The position numbers and the translations under genes are program-made. A stretch of DNA of 64,000 nucleotides from Paenibacillus pinisoli (GTDB taxonomy: Bacteria; Bacillota; Bacilli; Paenibacillales; Paenibacillaceae): the NCBI RefSeq assembly GCF_003605435.1, contig NZ_QXQB01000006.1:186001-250000 (forward strand), read 5' to 3'. This document shows, piece after piece, positions 52,366 to 61,146 of this stretch; positions within the stretch are counted from its first letter, which is position 1; the number at the start of each line of letters is the position of its first letter. The notes under the pieces were generated by a model. The model saw nothing but the letters and a program-made list of their open reading frames with translations. It was not told the origin of the DNA and ran no database searches.

Positions 52366-53045
52366 ATGGAATGGAAACAGGACATCTGACAGATGAGCAG
52401 TTGCGGAGATATATCCGCAATGAACTGATGCAGGGTGAGCGTGAAAGGGCGGACGCGGAGCTGGAAGTATGCGAGGGCTGCCTATGGCGGTTCATGGCCA
52501 TGATGGAGGAGGCCGATCAGGCAGACGATCCATTGTGGATGGAAGCCGGCATGCCCGACTTGGCGCGTATAGAAGATACGGTCATGGCTGCCCTGATGCG
52601 CACGGATGAACTGCAAGAAGAGGAATCCTTCCCATCCATCAAAGTTGTACCTTCTCTTGAACGGGACCGAATGCCTGCAGCTTTGAAAGTGGAACGGGCT
52701 GAAGAACCGCCGAAGCCTGCCGAAGAGCTGCAGGAAGCGCATAGCGAGACGCAGCAAGAGAAAGAGAAGCAAGCACAGAGACACCCGCGGCGAGAACGCG
52801 GCTCATGGCTGCAGCACCCGGCTGTGCATTATACTATCGCAGCTTCTATCACGCTGATGCTGCTGGCGACAGGCGCTTTAACCAGCTTCTCCGAGTCCTT
52901 GCAGCAATTGCAGGAGAAAGACCGGAGCAATATCCCGCCGCAGCACGTCGGAGCGGAATGGATGACGGAGCCTACCTGGTCGGATCGGCTGGTGGATCAG
53001 GCAGGGAATTGGCTTGACGGCATTCAATCGTGGCGGTTCAAATAA
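52362..53045 (+). CDS. anti-sigma factor-like membrane protein
   Basis: 227 residues. N-terminal region HLTDEQLRRYIRNEL...LEVCEGCLWRF looks like a zf-HC2 anti-sigma domain with CxxC, but the usual His three residues before the first Cys is missing. A charged linker, one membrane helix (~residues 157-178) and a short external tail follow. AAAGGAGG before ATG; overlaps the sigma gene by 4 bases. Expected to hold the sigma factor at the membrane until a signal arrives. Confidence 0.82.
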   Translation: MNGMETGHLTDEQLRRYIRNELMQGERERADAELEVCEGCLWRFMAMMEEADQADDPLWMEAGMPDLARIEDTVMAALMRTDELQEEESFPSIKVVPSLERDRMPAALKVERAEEPPKPAEELQEAHSETQQEKEKQAQRHPRRERGSWLQHPAVHYTIAASITLMLLATGALTSFSESLQQLQEKDRSNIPPQHVGAEWMTEPTWSDRLVDQAGNWLDGIQSWRFK

Positions 53046-53068
53046 TCGAGTGAAAGGAAGTATAGGGT

Positions 53069-54331
53069 ATGGTGAATAAAAGCCCGCTTGTTGCGTTTTT
53101 CTTATCTTTTATACCTGGCGCAGGGCATTTTTATCTAAGACGGCCGATTCGCGGCGTGTTGTATGGGGGAGGATTTTTCGGCTCGCTGGCGTTGGCGCTG
53201 TTTATTTTGGCCGTCAGCGGAGGCTATAGCAATGAGGAATTTGTGATCTTTCTGTTGTTCGTCGCTGCCGTATTCGGCTTTGCCAATATGCTGGACATGA
53301 TCATTACGCTTGTATCCGGCAAAGTGTTTTTGCCGCCGCAGGCGCATGGCTATATGCCGCACGGTGAATATGCAGGGGGCCATGGGTCCGGTGCGGCTCC
53401 GCCGCCTCCATACGGCTCGCCGGGCTTCCAAGGCGCATCATACAGCCAGCAAGGAGCCCCAGGGCCAGGACCCGGCTATGGACAACGTCCCGACTATGAG
53501 CTGGAACAATTAAGAAGCAAGACAATCATGATGTCGATCATCCCCGGACTTGGACATATGAATTTGGGCTTGATGCAAAGAGGCATTACGTTTATGGTGT
53601 CGTTCGTAGGACTGTTTGCGATTACGCTCTTTCTTAGCTTTATCACCGGTTCGGGTTCGATGCTGGTGTTCCTGCTGGCGCTTCCTGTCATCTGGATCTA
53701 CAGCATGTTCGACGCCTCCAGCCTTGTGCAGCAGAAGATGCGCGGAGAAGCCCTGGAGGATAAATCGTTGTTCGAGGGCATCGAGAGCCATATTGCCTCC
53801 GGACAGAAGAATCGGGTATTCACAATCGCACTGGCCATCTTCCCGGGAGCGGGACATCTGTATCTCGGCTTGCAAAAGAGAGGTTTGCAGCTGATGGGCG
53901 GTTTCCTTCTCGCCATCTATATTATGGACAATTTGCGGCTGTCGCTCTTTTTGTTCCTGCTGCCGCTATTCTGGTTCTTCGCCTTTTTCGATGCGCTGGC
54001 CCAGCTATCTCGTTATGGCCGCCAGCAGTTGACCGATGAGCCGCTATTGCCTGCGGTCGTCCCTTATCAGCGTTGGCTCGGTCTTGGCCTGCTTGGGTTT
54101 GGAATTTACTTCATTGTCGATCGTATCCTGCTAGGCGTTGTCTTCAGGAGCTGGCCGGAGTTGTACCATCAATATGCACAGTACAAATATATGCTGCCGA
54201 CTGCTGTCATCGCTTTCGTCATGATTGTCATCGGCCTTCGTCTTGCGTTCGGCAGCCGCAGCTTGGCAAGCGTCAGCGCAAGGTCTGTCAGCCAGCCTCC
54301 GCCGCGGCTTGAAGACCGGGAGGGGATGTAA
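53069..54331 (+). CDS. membrane protein with three TM2-like repeats
   Basis: 420 residues. The motif PGAGH-x-YL-x5-RG occurs three times (FIPGAGHFYLRRPIRG ~15, IIPGLGHMNLGLMQRG ~155, IFPGAGHLYLGLQKRG ~256), each starting a pair of helices, so this is a triplicated TM2-like unit. A Pro/Gly/Tyr-rich disordered stretch (~residues 92-145) sits between units 1 and 2. About eight helices in total. Third gene of the sigma operon, 23 bp after the anti-sigma gene. Function unknown; perhaps a sensor or a target of the sigma system. Confidence 0.8.
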   Translation: MVNKSPLVAFFLSFIPGAGHFYLRRPIRGVLYGGGFFGSLALALFILAVSGGYSNEEFVIFLLFVAAVFGFANMLDMIITLVSGKVFLPPQAHGYMPHGEYAGGHGSGAAPPPPYGSPGFQGASYSQQGAPGPGPGYGQRPDYELEQLRSKTIMMSIIPGLGHMNLGLMQRGITFMVSFVGLFAITLFLSFITGSGSMLVFLLALPVIWIYSMFDASSLVQQKMRGEALEDKSLFEGIESHIASGQKNRVFTIALAIFPGAGHLYLGLQKRGLQLMGGFLLAIYIMDNLRLSLFLFLLPLFWFFAFFDALAQLSRYGRQQLTDEPLLPAVVPYQRWLGLGLLGFGIYFIVDRILLGVVFRSWPELYHQYAQYKYMLPTAVIAFVMIVIGLRLAFGSRSLASVSARSVSQPPPRLEDREGM

Positions 54332-54333
54332 GG

Positions 54334-55035
54334 ATGAGTATGAACAGACCTGTCAACCCGTATCCTGCCGAATCCTATTCGTCTGCGGCTCCGAAGCCGG
54401 CTGAGCGGGAGTGGCGAGTCGGCTCCCTGTCGATGGGGATTACGCTCATTCTGATCGGCACCGCCTTTGCCGTATCCATCTGGCAGGATACAGAGGCGTA
54501 CAAGCTGCTGCTATGGGTGGCACCCGTCGTATTTGTATTGCTTGGGGTAGAGCTTCTGATTTATTTGAGGACAGCCGGGAAATCGAATACAATCGTCCGG
54601 TATGATTGGCTTAGCGTGTTTTTTGTGGGTTTGCTTGGCGCGGGGAGCCTGGTGCTGGCTATGCTGATGTCGTCCGGGATCTATGGCGAGCTGCAGCGGG
54701 AGGTCAATATGACCACTCGAACCGCCTATGTAGAAAGCGAGAAGATTGCAGTGCCGGAGGGGATCAAAAAAATGGTTCTACAGTCTGCCCTGTATGTGAC
54801 TTGGGAGGAAGCGAAGGTGAATGAGCTTCAGCTTATCGGGCAGATTCGTTATCGCTCGACGGAGCCTATAACGAATCAGAACGAGCTTCTTCATACGAAT
54901 ATTGCGGGCTCTACCCTGTATGTGTTTGTGAACTCGCCCGATATGAAGAGCGGTGTGCTGTCGTCGGATTGGCTCAATCCCAATCTGATCTTAACGATTC
55001 CGGAAGGTGTGGAAGTGGAGCGGCGCCCTTATTAA
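54334..55035 (+). CDS. membrane protein with external C-terminal domain, unknown function
   Basis: 233 residues: hydrophilic N-terminal ~28, three hydrophobic segments (~30-115), then an external-looking beta-rich domain of ~110 residues ending EGVEVERRPY. GGGAGGGG precedes the ATG, which comes 2 bases after the previous stop, so it is the fourth gene of the sigma operon. No family recognised. Confidence 0.78.
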   Translation: MSMNRPVNPYPAESYSSAAPKPAEREWRVGSLSMGITLILIGTAFAVSIWQDTEAYKLLLWVAPVVFVLLGVELLIYLRTAGKSNTIVRYDWLSVFFVGLLGAGSLVLAMLMSSGIYGELQREVNMTTRTAYVESEKIAVPEGIKKMVLQSALYVTWEEAKVNELQLIGQIRYRSTEPITNQNELLHTNIAGSTLYVFVNSPDMKSGVLSSDWLNPNLILTIPEGVEVERRPY

Positions 55036-55083
55036 CTGGAAAGGTGATTGGTTGCTTATGCTTGAATGGGAGCCAAGCGGGGG

Positions 55084-55554
55084 TTATGCCGCTGTGTCGG
55101 AATCCGTTTTGATGACCGCCGGCTTGCCGCCCATCAGCTTCTCTGCATAAGCGGCGGCTGACAAGGTGACAAGCAAGCCTGCCAGTGTGCAGGCTACAGA
55201 TACGGGAATGACCCATACGGTCGGAGGCTGCGTGAAGAACGGGATTAAAGCAACAGCCAGAATAGGCGGCGCGCTCCAGTTCATTTTTTTCATCAGGCCG
55301 AGTACGATCAGCAGGGTTGCCAATAGAGAGAGAATGCCTGTGCTCAGATGGACGAACAGTGAACCGACCGCTGATGCCGAGATAGCTCCTACCGCAATGT
55401 TGCGGATTTCGGCGCGATTAAGCGGTCGCGAGATGAATAGCAGGCTGAAGGCGCCAAGCGTAGGGAAGAACAGGGAATGCATCTGGGGAATATGGGATGA
55501 AATCCAATAAATCAATAGAATATATAAACAGATTGCGTAAGTTTTCAGTCGCAT
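55084..55554 (-). CDS. HPP-like small integral membrane protein
   Basis: 156 residues with four to five helices. FFPTLGAFSLLFISRPLNR and SAPPILAVALIPFF...PTVWVIPVSVACTLAGLLV resemble the HPP family (some members move nitrite). ATG 55554 follows AAAGGCGGT. Convergent with the sigma operon. Family assignment is tentative. Confidence 0.7.
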   Translation of the reverse strand: MRLKTYAICLYILLIYWISSHIPQMHSLFFPTLGAFSLLFISRPLNRAEIRNIAVGAISASAVGSLFVHLSTGILSLLATLLIVLGLMKKMNWSAPPILAVALIPFFTQPPTVWVIPVSVACTLAGLLVTLSAAAYAEKLMGGKPAVIKTDSDTAA

Positions 55555-55694
55555 GAACAATACCGCCTTTAAGGGTGAAGATATAATTTGGGCTGGATTT
55601 TCTGCCTGCATTATTGTACCCCTGAGACGAGTGAGCCGTCAACTTAATAGCTATTGGATAAGTTGGAATTGCGCGCAAGGAATGGGAAATCACC

Positions 55695-55745
55695 ATGCTG
55701 TATCAACAAATAAGCCCTCCGAGAGATCGGAGGGACTTTTGTTAA
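55695..55745 (+). promoter_or_regulatory. short upstream ORF and hairpin before the Crp/Fnr gene
   Basis: A 16-codon frame reading MLYQQISPPRDRRDFC stops at TAA directly before the AAGGAGG of the next gene. It contains CCCTCCGA-gaga-TCGGAGGG (55715-55734), followed by ACTTTTGTT. The stem's CCCTCC could also pair with the ribosome site GGAGG. Possible translation-coupled or attenuator leader; unproven. Confidence 0.4.
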
Positions 55746-55755
55746 GGAGGTCTAT

Positions 55756-56262
55756 ATGCTGCTGCACAAAGGAGAAACGTTATTTCGGCAAGGCGAGACG
55801 GGCGATCTGTTCCATGTGAATAGCGGTATGCTCAAAATTATGCGTATCCACGAGGACGGCAATCCGTTCCTTGTAAATATTATCGTAGCGGGGGAGACGA
55901 TCCCTCATCATTCGCTGATCAGCCCGATGCCTTACCATGGAACGGCCATCGCGCTTGTCAGCTCCGAGATCGAACGGATCTCTCCCGAGCGATGGTACGA
56001 TGAACTGGACCGCGATGCGGCAAAAAGCAAGGAAATCGCGCTGCTGCTGCAGAGCAAGCTGCGAATGATGCAGCAGCGCATCGACCAGCTGACGCAAGTA
56101 ACGCCCGCTGACAAGCTGGTCAAGCTTCAGCAGTGGTTCCAGTCGTATATTGCGCCGCAGACGATTACCGATATTTTGACTCAGGATGAGATTGGGCAAT
56201 TGATTGGCCTTCGCCGCGAGACCGTGAACCGTCTGCTGCGGGAGCAGGCGCGCAACGCCTGA
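55756..56262 (+). CDS. Crp/Fnr family regulator (short)
   Basis: 168 residues, shorter than the usual 200-240. Cyclic-nucleotide-type beta barrel (FRQGETGDLFHVNSGMLKIMRI), long dimer helix and a C-terminal HTH (LTQDEIGQLIGLRRETVNRLLRE). No cysteines, so not a classical Fe-S FNR; haem or another ligand is possible. The barrel begins late, as if the first strands were lost. Convergent with the flavohaemoglobin gene 4 bp away, whose promoter has a perfect Crp/Fnr box. Confidence 0.88.
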   Translation: MLLHKGETLFRQGETGDLFHVNSGMLKIMRIHEDGNPFLVNIIVAGETIPHHSLISPMPYHGTAIALVSSEIERISPERWYDELDRDAAKSKEIALLLQSKLRMMQQRIDQLTQVTPADKLVKLQQWFQSYIAPQTITDILTQDEIGQLIGLRRETVNRLLREQARNA

Positions 56263-56265
56263 GTC

Positions 56266-57495
56266 TTAGGCTCCGGCAGCTTCAATGTCAGCTTTTGGGC
56301 CGAAGAACTCGTAGTGAATATCCTCGCCTGGCACCCCCCACTTGATTAAGGAAGCCTTGACGCTCTGCATGAACGGCACAGGTCCGCATAGATAGTAGGC
56401 AGCATCGCGATTCGCGAGTACGGATTGGAGCCAAGCCGGCTCAATACGTCCTTCCCGATGATAATGTTGCGCTTCGCGGTCAGCGTCCGTAGGCCGCTCA
56501 TAACAATATTGGACGGTTACATTGGCACTGCCCAGCGCAATGCTCTCAACCTGCTGTCTTAACGCATGCGCCCCTCCGTCTTGTGCGGCATGAATGAAGG
56601 TTACAGCACGCTCCGGATATTGGCCGGCTAGCGTATTCAGCATGCTGACCATTGGCGTGAGCCCTACCCCCCCGCTCAGCAGCACAACAGGACGATGATC
56701 CGCGGTGTCGAGCACGAAGTCGCCTGCAGGCGCAGACAGATGCAAAGTATCTCCTTCGGCTATCTGTTCATGGAGATAGGTAGATACGATGCCTGCCGGG
56801 AATTGATCATTACCTCTTTCTCGTTTTACGGATATGCGGTAGTACGGCTTGCCGGGGGCATCCGATAGGCTGTATTGCCGGATATGCGTGTGGCTCTCGC
56901 CTGGAATTTGGAGTTTGACACTGACATATTGGCCCGGCTGGAATGCTGCGATCTCACGGCCGTCCTGCGGCACCAGATAGAACGAGGTAATGACGGAGCT
57001 CTCCTGAACCTTCCGCTCCACGCGGAATGGCCGGAAATCCGCCCAGCCGCCTGACTGGCCCTGCGACTGCTCATACATCTCAGCCTCGACCCCGATGAAG
57101 GCATCGGCAATGACTCCGTAAGCTTCTCCCCATGCTTCCAGAATTTCGTCTGTGGCAGCATCTCCAAGCACATCCTTGATCGCCATGAGCAAGAACTTCC
57201 CGACTATCGGGTAATGCTCCGGCTTCACCCCGAGACTGCGGTGCTTATGGGCGATTTGCTTGACCGCCGGAATGATGGCCGCCAGATTGTCGATATGAAC
57301 AGCTGCCGCGTATACCGTATTGGCGAGGGCGGTCTGCTGCCTGCCCTGCTTCTGATTGGCGTGATTGAATATATTCATCAGCTCGGGATGGGCCTCGAAC
57401 ATGAGTCCGTAGAAGCTCTTGGTAATCGCGACGCCGTGTACTTCAAGCACCGGTACCGTAGATTTAATAATCCCAATGGATTGTTCGCTTAACAT
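56266..57495 (-). CDS. hmp: flavohaemoglobin (nitric oxide dioxygenase)
   Basis: 409 residues, full-length. Globin domain (1-140; proximal His in IAHKHRSLGV), FAD domain (HIRQYSLSD) and NAD domain (LLSGGVGLTPM, YYLCGPVPFMQ). Oxidises NO to nitrate using O2 and NADH. ATG 57495 follows GGGAGGATG. Promoter and a Crp/Fnr box at -41.5 indicate activation in low oxygen or NO stress. Confidence 0.96.
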   Translation of the reverse strand: MLSEQSIGIIKSTVPVLEVHGVAITKSFYGLMFEAHPELMNIFNHANQKQGRQQTALANTVYAAAVHIDNLAAIIPAVKQIAHKHRSLGVKPEHYPIVGKFLLMAIKDVLGDAATDEILEAWGEAYGVIADAFIGVEAEMYEQSQGQSGGWADFRPFRVERKVQESSVITSFYLVPQDGREIAAFQPGQYVSVKLQIPGESHTHIRQYSLSDAPGKPYYRISVKRERGNDQFPAGIVSTYLHEQIAEGDTLHLSAPAGDFVLDTADHRPVVLLSGGVGLTPMVSMLNTLAGQYPERAVTFIHAAQDGGAHALRQQVESIALGSANVTVQYCYERPTDADREAQHYHREGRIEPAWLQSVLANRDAAYYLCGPVPFMQSVKASLIKWGVPGEDIHYEFFGPKADIEAAGA

Positions 57496-57583
57496 AAAAC
57501 ATCCTCCCTCTACACCTTGATTATCGGACGCTGCGCAAAAGCGGCTTGTGATCTTGAGTGCCGCAGCGTCTCTTCATAATCTC

Positions 57584-57626
57584 AGTATAGGGAAGGATGA
57601 ATGGGCCGTTTGTGATTCCAATCACA
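57584..57626 (-). promoter_or_regulatory. hmp promoter with Crp/Fnr box
   Basis: Minus strand: TATACT (57589-57584) as -10, with no good -35. TGTGATTCCAATCACA (57611-57626), a perfect TGTGA-N6-TCACA palindrome, is centred at 57618.5, which is -41.5 from a start at 57577: the classical class II activator position. Confidence 0.75.
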
Positions 57627-57661
57627 CTAATCCGCAACGATTTGTGACGTTGCCGGTAAGC

Positions 57662-58696
57662 TCATCGCATACTGGAAGGCTGGCTGCCCAAAGCTTCCTT
57701 CACCTTCTCCATAGAGGTGACAATGCGATAATTGCCTCTGAGCGGGACATACCCGAGCTTGCGGTTAATCGAGAGGATCGGCGCATTCATGGAGTCGTTG
57801 TCCGTGCGGATATAGTCCGCTCCGCGGCGCTTGCCGGCCCGGATGGTCTCGAGCTTAAGGGCGAACGCTACCTGCTTGCCGCGGTACGCGCGGTCTACCC
57901 CGGTAAATTCATGGTACAACCCGTTGGTCGCGGAAATATGCAGCACATTGGTCATGCCGACGAACCGGTCGCCGTCAGCGGCGATCAGAACCAGCTCAGG
58001 CGTAAAGCCGTCTACTTGCAGATTCCATTTCCTCCACTCGACAAAATCAGGCACATCTCCCAAGAAGCTAGGAACATCCCTTAGCGTGGCGCATGACAGC
58101 TCGTAGAGCTTGCGCTCGCTCTCTTCGCCCGGCTCCTCCGCCAATGTCAGAAGCCGAAGGCCGCTGCCAGCCAGAATCGCCTCCGGCTCAATTTCCATCA
58201 ACTCTATTGTCGTATCCCTCAATTGAAGTACAGACTGGTAAGCATGCCGCTCGATCTGAAAGCTTCTTCGCTTGGCGAATTCCAGAGCGCTGGGATGGTC
58301 GTCCCATACTTCAGAGATCAGGGCAGACGCGCCGAGCTGCTCCGCCCAATCGCAAGCATGCCGCAGCAGACGGTCTCCAATTCCTTGCCCGCGCGCCTCC
58401 GGCGCAACTACCAGCGTGATGCAGATATATCCCGGCTCTGTCCATGGCGCCCGCCAGGCCCATACGTATCCGAGGATATTGTTGCTTGAATCCACAGCTA
58501 CGCGGCGTGTACGGTCATAGCCGGCGAGCAGTCCGTTCTCGTCCTTCCAGGTAGCCCCCACTTCATACAGCTTGCGGTCATCCTCTTCAAGGCGTTCTGC
58601 GGAAGCGGGCTCCGACCAATAGCCGCTCATTAGCACAGCCAGCTGCTCATAATCCCGGGGAAGCTCTAATTCACGTATGCGCAATGACATTGACAT
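57662..58696 (-). CDS. tandem GNAT acetyltransferase
   Basis: 344 residues with two GNAT domains. The first has the acetyl-CoA loop VVAPEARGQGIGDRLLRHA (~residues 95-113). The second has GVDRAYRGKQVAFALKLETI, a weaker loop, with the C-terminal NRKLGYVPLRG. Tandem GNATs of this kind often carry one degenerate half. GGTGG precedes ATG 58696. Acetylated substrate unknown. Confidence 0.88.
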   Translation of the reverse strand: MSMSLRIRELELPRDYEQLAVLMSGYWSEPASAERLEEDDRKLYEVGATWKDENGLLAGYDRTRRVAVDSSNNILGYVWAWRAPWTEPGYICITLVVAPEARGQGIGDRLLRHACDWAEQLGASALISEVWDDHPSALEFAKRRSFQIERHAYQSVLQLRDTTIELMEIEPEAILAGSGLRLLTLAEEPGEESERKLYELSCATLRDVPSFLGDVPDFVEWRKWNLQVDGFTPELVLIAADGDRFVGMTNVLHISATNGLYHEFTGVDRAYRGKQVAFALKLETIRAGKRRGADYIRTDNDSMNAPILSINRKLGYVPLRGNYRIVTSMEKVKEALGSQPSSMR

Positions 58697-58989
58697 CTAT
58701 CCACCATCTTTCCCTGTATATAGCTCAAAGTATGAAGCAACGAAGAAGAGGGCGGTAGGGAAAAAATAGCTATGAAGCAAATGTTACTGACGGGTCATTA
58801 ATCATTCATGCAAGTGCGCAATATCCAATCATTTACAAAAGATTATCTCGGAGAATGATTTCATTTTGTTAGAATGAGGGCGTATTCAAGTACAGGGAGG
58901 TGATCAGAAGAAGAGAGCAAGATCAGTTTGCCTCGGGTAAGGCAGCTTGCGCGAGTGGTCATATTAAAGAATGGAGGGAAATCGTAAAA

Positions 58990-61077
58990 ATGAATGGGTA
59001 CAAAAGAATCGTCTCCCTATTGTTGTCAGCGGCATTGATTGTCGGCTTATGGCCAATCGGACAAGCTTACGCAGAGGGGCCGTCCGATCCCGCACCTGTG
59101 CTTATGCCTATAGGTACGTCTAACGGCAAGTCCGTCCTCTTCGATAATTCGCATGGACAGACGGCTGGAGCGGCGGACTGGGTCATAGACGGCGCTTTCT
59201 CCGCATTTGGCTCAGCGCTGGCCGCTGAAGGCTACTACGTCAAGGAGCACCGCAAGTCCGGCCCGTTAACGGCGGGTGATCTGTCAGGGTATGATGTATT
59301 TGTTATTCCGGAAGCGAACATTCCGTTCAAGACAAGCGAACAGCAAGTGTTAGCCGACTATGTGGAGGATGGCGGCAGCATCTTCTTCATCGCGGATCAT
59401 TATAACGCAGACCGCAACAAGAACCGTTGGGATTCCTCCGAGGTATTCAACGGATACCGCAGAGGGGCCTGGGCCAACCCGAAGGCAGGCATGGGCGCGG
59501 AGGAAGCGGCCTCGGCAGCCATGCAGGGCGTAGCGAGCTCTGACTGGCTGTCGGATGAATTCGGCATGCGCATCCGGTACAATGCGCTGGGCAATGTCAA
59601 TTCAGGCTACATCGTAGCCCCTTCCCAAGCCTTTGGCATTACGGCAGGCGTCGGCACGGTGACGATGCATGCGGGCTCTACGATTGCCATTACCGATCCA
59701 GGCAGAGCCAAAGGCATCGTCTACACGCAGACGACCAGTGCGGCTTGGCCGAACGCAGTCGATCAAGGCGTCTACAACGGCGGCGGCATTGCAGAGGGTC
59801 CTTATGCGGCTGTCGCCAAGAAAGGGCTTGGCAAAGTAGCGGTCATTGGCGATTCATCGCCAGTCGAAGATATTACGCCCAAGTACAAACGCGAAGAGAC
59901 AGGCGGAACCAAAACAACATACGACGGCTGGTACGAGATGGACAATGCCATTCTTCTTACGAATATTATAGATTGGCTGGCTGCGCAGGAAAGCTATACG
60001 GATTTGACCCAGGTATCCGGCTTAACGCTGGATAGCGCGACTGCGCTGCTGCCTATGGAGAATCCTCAGACTTCCACAGAGCCGCAATTCGAGCCATGGT
60101 CGCCACCGGCGGCCGGCTACAAGTGGTGGGACCCTTCCACCTTCAAGCCAGGCTCCTATGGCTATTCGGCTCCAGATACGCCGAACCCTCCTGACGGCGA
60201 TGGCAGTATCGAAACCTTTGAGGCAGGCGTGAAAGGGGCTTATGCAACAGGGACGGTGACGCTGGATAGCGGCTCCTGGACGTTCGACAATGCGCTTATA
60301 GGCGATATGACGACGGATAAAAAGGTTGGCGCCAAGTCAGCCCGTGTTCGTGCAGACGGCTCCATCTATATGAATGCCGATGTGACAGGCGTCCAAAGCA
60401 TTAAGGTGCAGCATGCGAATTTTGGCTCGGACAGCGGGGCGACATGGAAGCTGCAAAAGTCGCTTAACGGCGGCGCTACGTGGAAGGATGCGGGAGGAGC
60501 GTATACCAGCGGCTCTACGCTTGCGGAACAGACGATCGTCATTGGAGAAAGCGGCAGTGTCCGGTTCAAAATCACAGTCAGCGGCATTTCGGGCAAACGG
60601 CTGAATTTTGATCAATTCGAAATCGTGCCTATGCCGTCCGAAGTGCTGCTGGAGACCTTCGAGAATGGCGTCAAAGGCGCTTATGCTGCAGGGGCGATTA
60701 CGCTGGACAGCGGCAGCTGGACGTTCGACAATGCGCTCATAGGCGACCTGGTAACGGACCAGAAGATTGGCGCCAAGTCGGCGAGGCTGCGCGCGGCGGG
60801 ATCGATAGCCATGAACTTCGATCTGACGGGCGGCGTGAAGAGCGTGAAGGTGCAGCATGCGAATTTCGGCTCTGACAGCGGAGCGACTTGGAAGCTGCAG
60901 AAGTCTGTCAATGGAGGCGTTACCTGGACGGATGCCGGCGGCCCTTATACTAGCAGTGCGCTGCTTACGGAGCAGACTGTGCCTGTCAATGAGAGCGGCA
61001 GCGTCAGATTTAAGATTGCAGCAGGAGGCACATCAGGGAAACGGCTTAACCTGGATCAAATCATTATCGTGAAGTAG
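58990..61077 (+). CDS. secreted protein with tandem C-terminal beta domains
   Basis: About 695 residues with a signal peptide (MNGYKRIVSLLLSAALIVG...AYAEG). Residues ~35-330 form a DUF4350/ThuA-like alpha-beta domain (VLFDNSHGQTAGAADW, DYVEDGGSIFFIADHYNADR, VAVIGDSSPVED). After a linker come two near-identical ~135-residue modules, each from ETFE-GVKGAYA to KRLN-DQ, sharing DSGSWTFDNALIGD and VQHANFGSDSGATWKLQKS. Such modules end several secreted Paenibacillus proteins and may bind nucleic acid or sugar; function unknown. ATG 58990 follows GGAGGG; a GTG at 58900 is less likely. Confidence 0.85.
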   Translation: MNGYKRIVSLLLSAALIVGLWPIGQAYAEGPSDPAPVLMPIGTSNGKSVLFDNSHGQTAGAADWVIDGAFSAFGSALAAEGYYVKEHRKSGPLTAGDLSGYDVFVIPEANIPFKTSEQQVLADYVEDGGSIFFIADHYNADRNKNRWDSSEVFNGYRRGAWANPKAGMGAEEAASAAMQGVASSDWLSDEFGMRIRYNALGNVNSGYIVAPSQAFGITAGVGTVTMHAGSTIAITDPGRAKGIVYTQTTSAAWPNAVDQGVYNGGGIAEGPYAAVAKKGLGKVAVIGDSSPVEDITPKYKREETGGTKTTYDGWYEMDNAILLTNIIDWLAAQESYTDLTQVSGLTLDSATALLPMENPQTSTEPQFEPWSPPAAGYKWWDPSTFKPGSYGYSAPDTPNPPDGDGSIETFEAGVKGAYATGTVTLDSGSWTFDNALIGDMTTDKKVGAKSARVRADGSIYMNADVTGVQSIKVQHANFGSDSGATWKLQKSLNGGATWKDAGGAYTSGSTLAEQTIVIGESGSVRFKITVSGISGKRLNFDQFEIVPMPSEVLLETFENGVKGAYAAGAITLDSGSWTFDNALIGDLVTDQKIGAKSARLRAAGSIAMNFDLTGGVKSVKVQHANFGSDSGATWKLQKSVNGGVTWTDAGGPYTSSALLTEQTVPVNESGSVRFKIAAGGTSGKRLNLDQIIIVK

Positions 61078-61089
61078 GGGCAATAGAGA

Positions 61090-61124
61090 AAGAGGCGGCT
61101 GATCGGATTGATCAGCCGCCTCTT
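61090..61124. terminator. bidirectional terminator between the secreted protein and qoxD
   Basis: AAGAGGCGGCTGATC / GATCAGCCGCCTCTT, perfect 15 bp, 5-base loop. Confidence 0.92.
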
Positions 61125-61146
61125 ATGCTATAGAGCGAGTAGGGTC

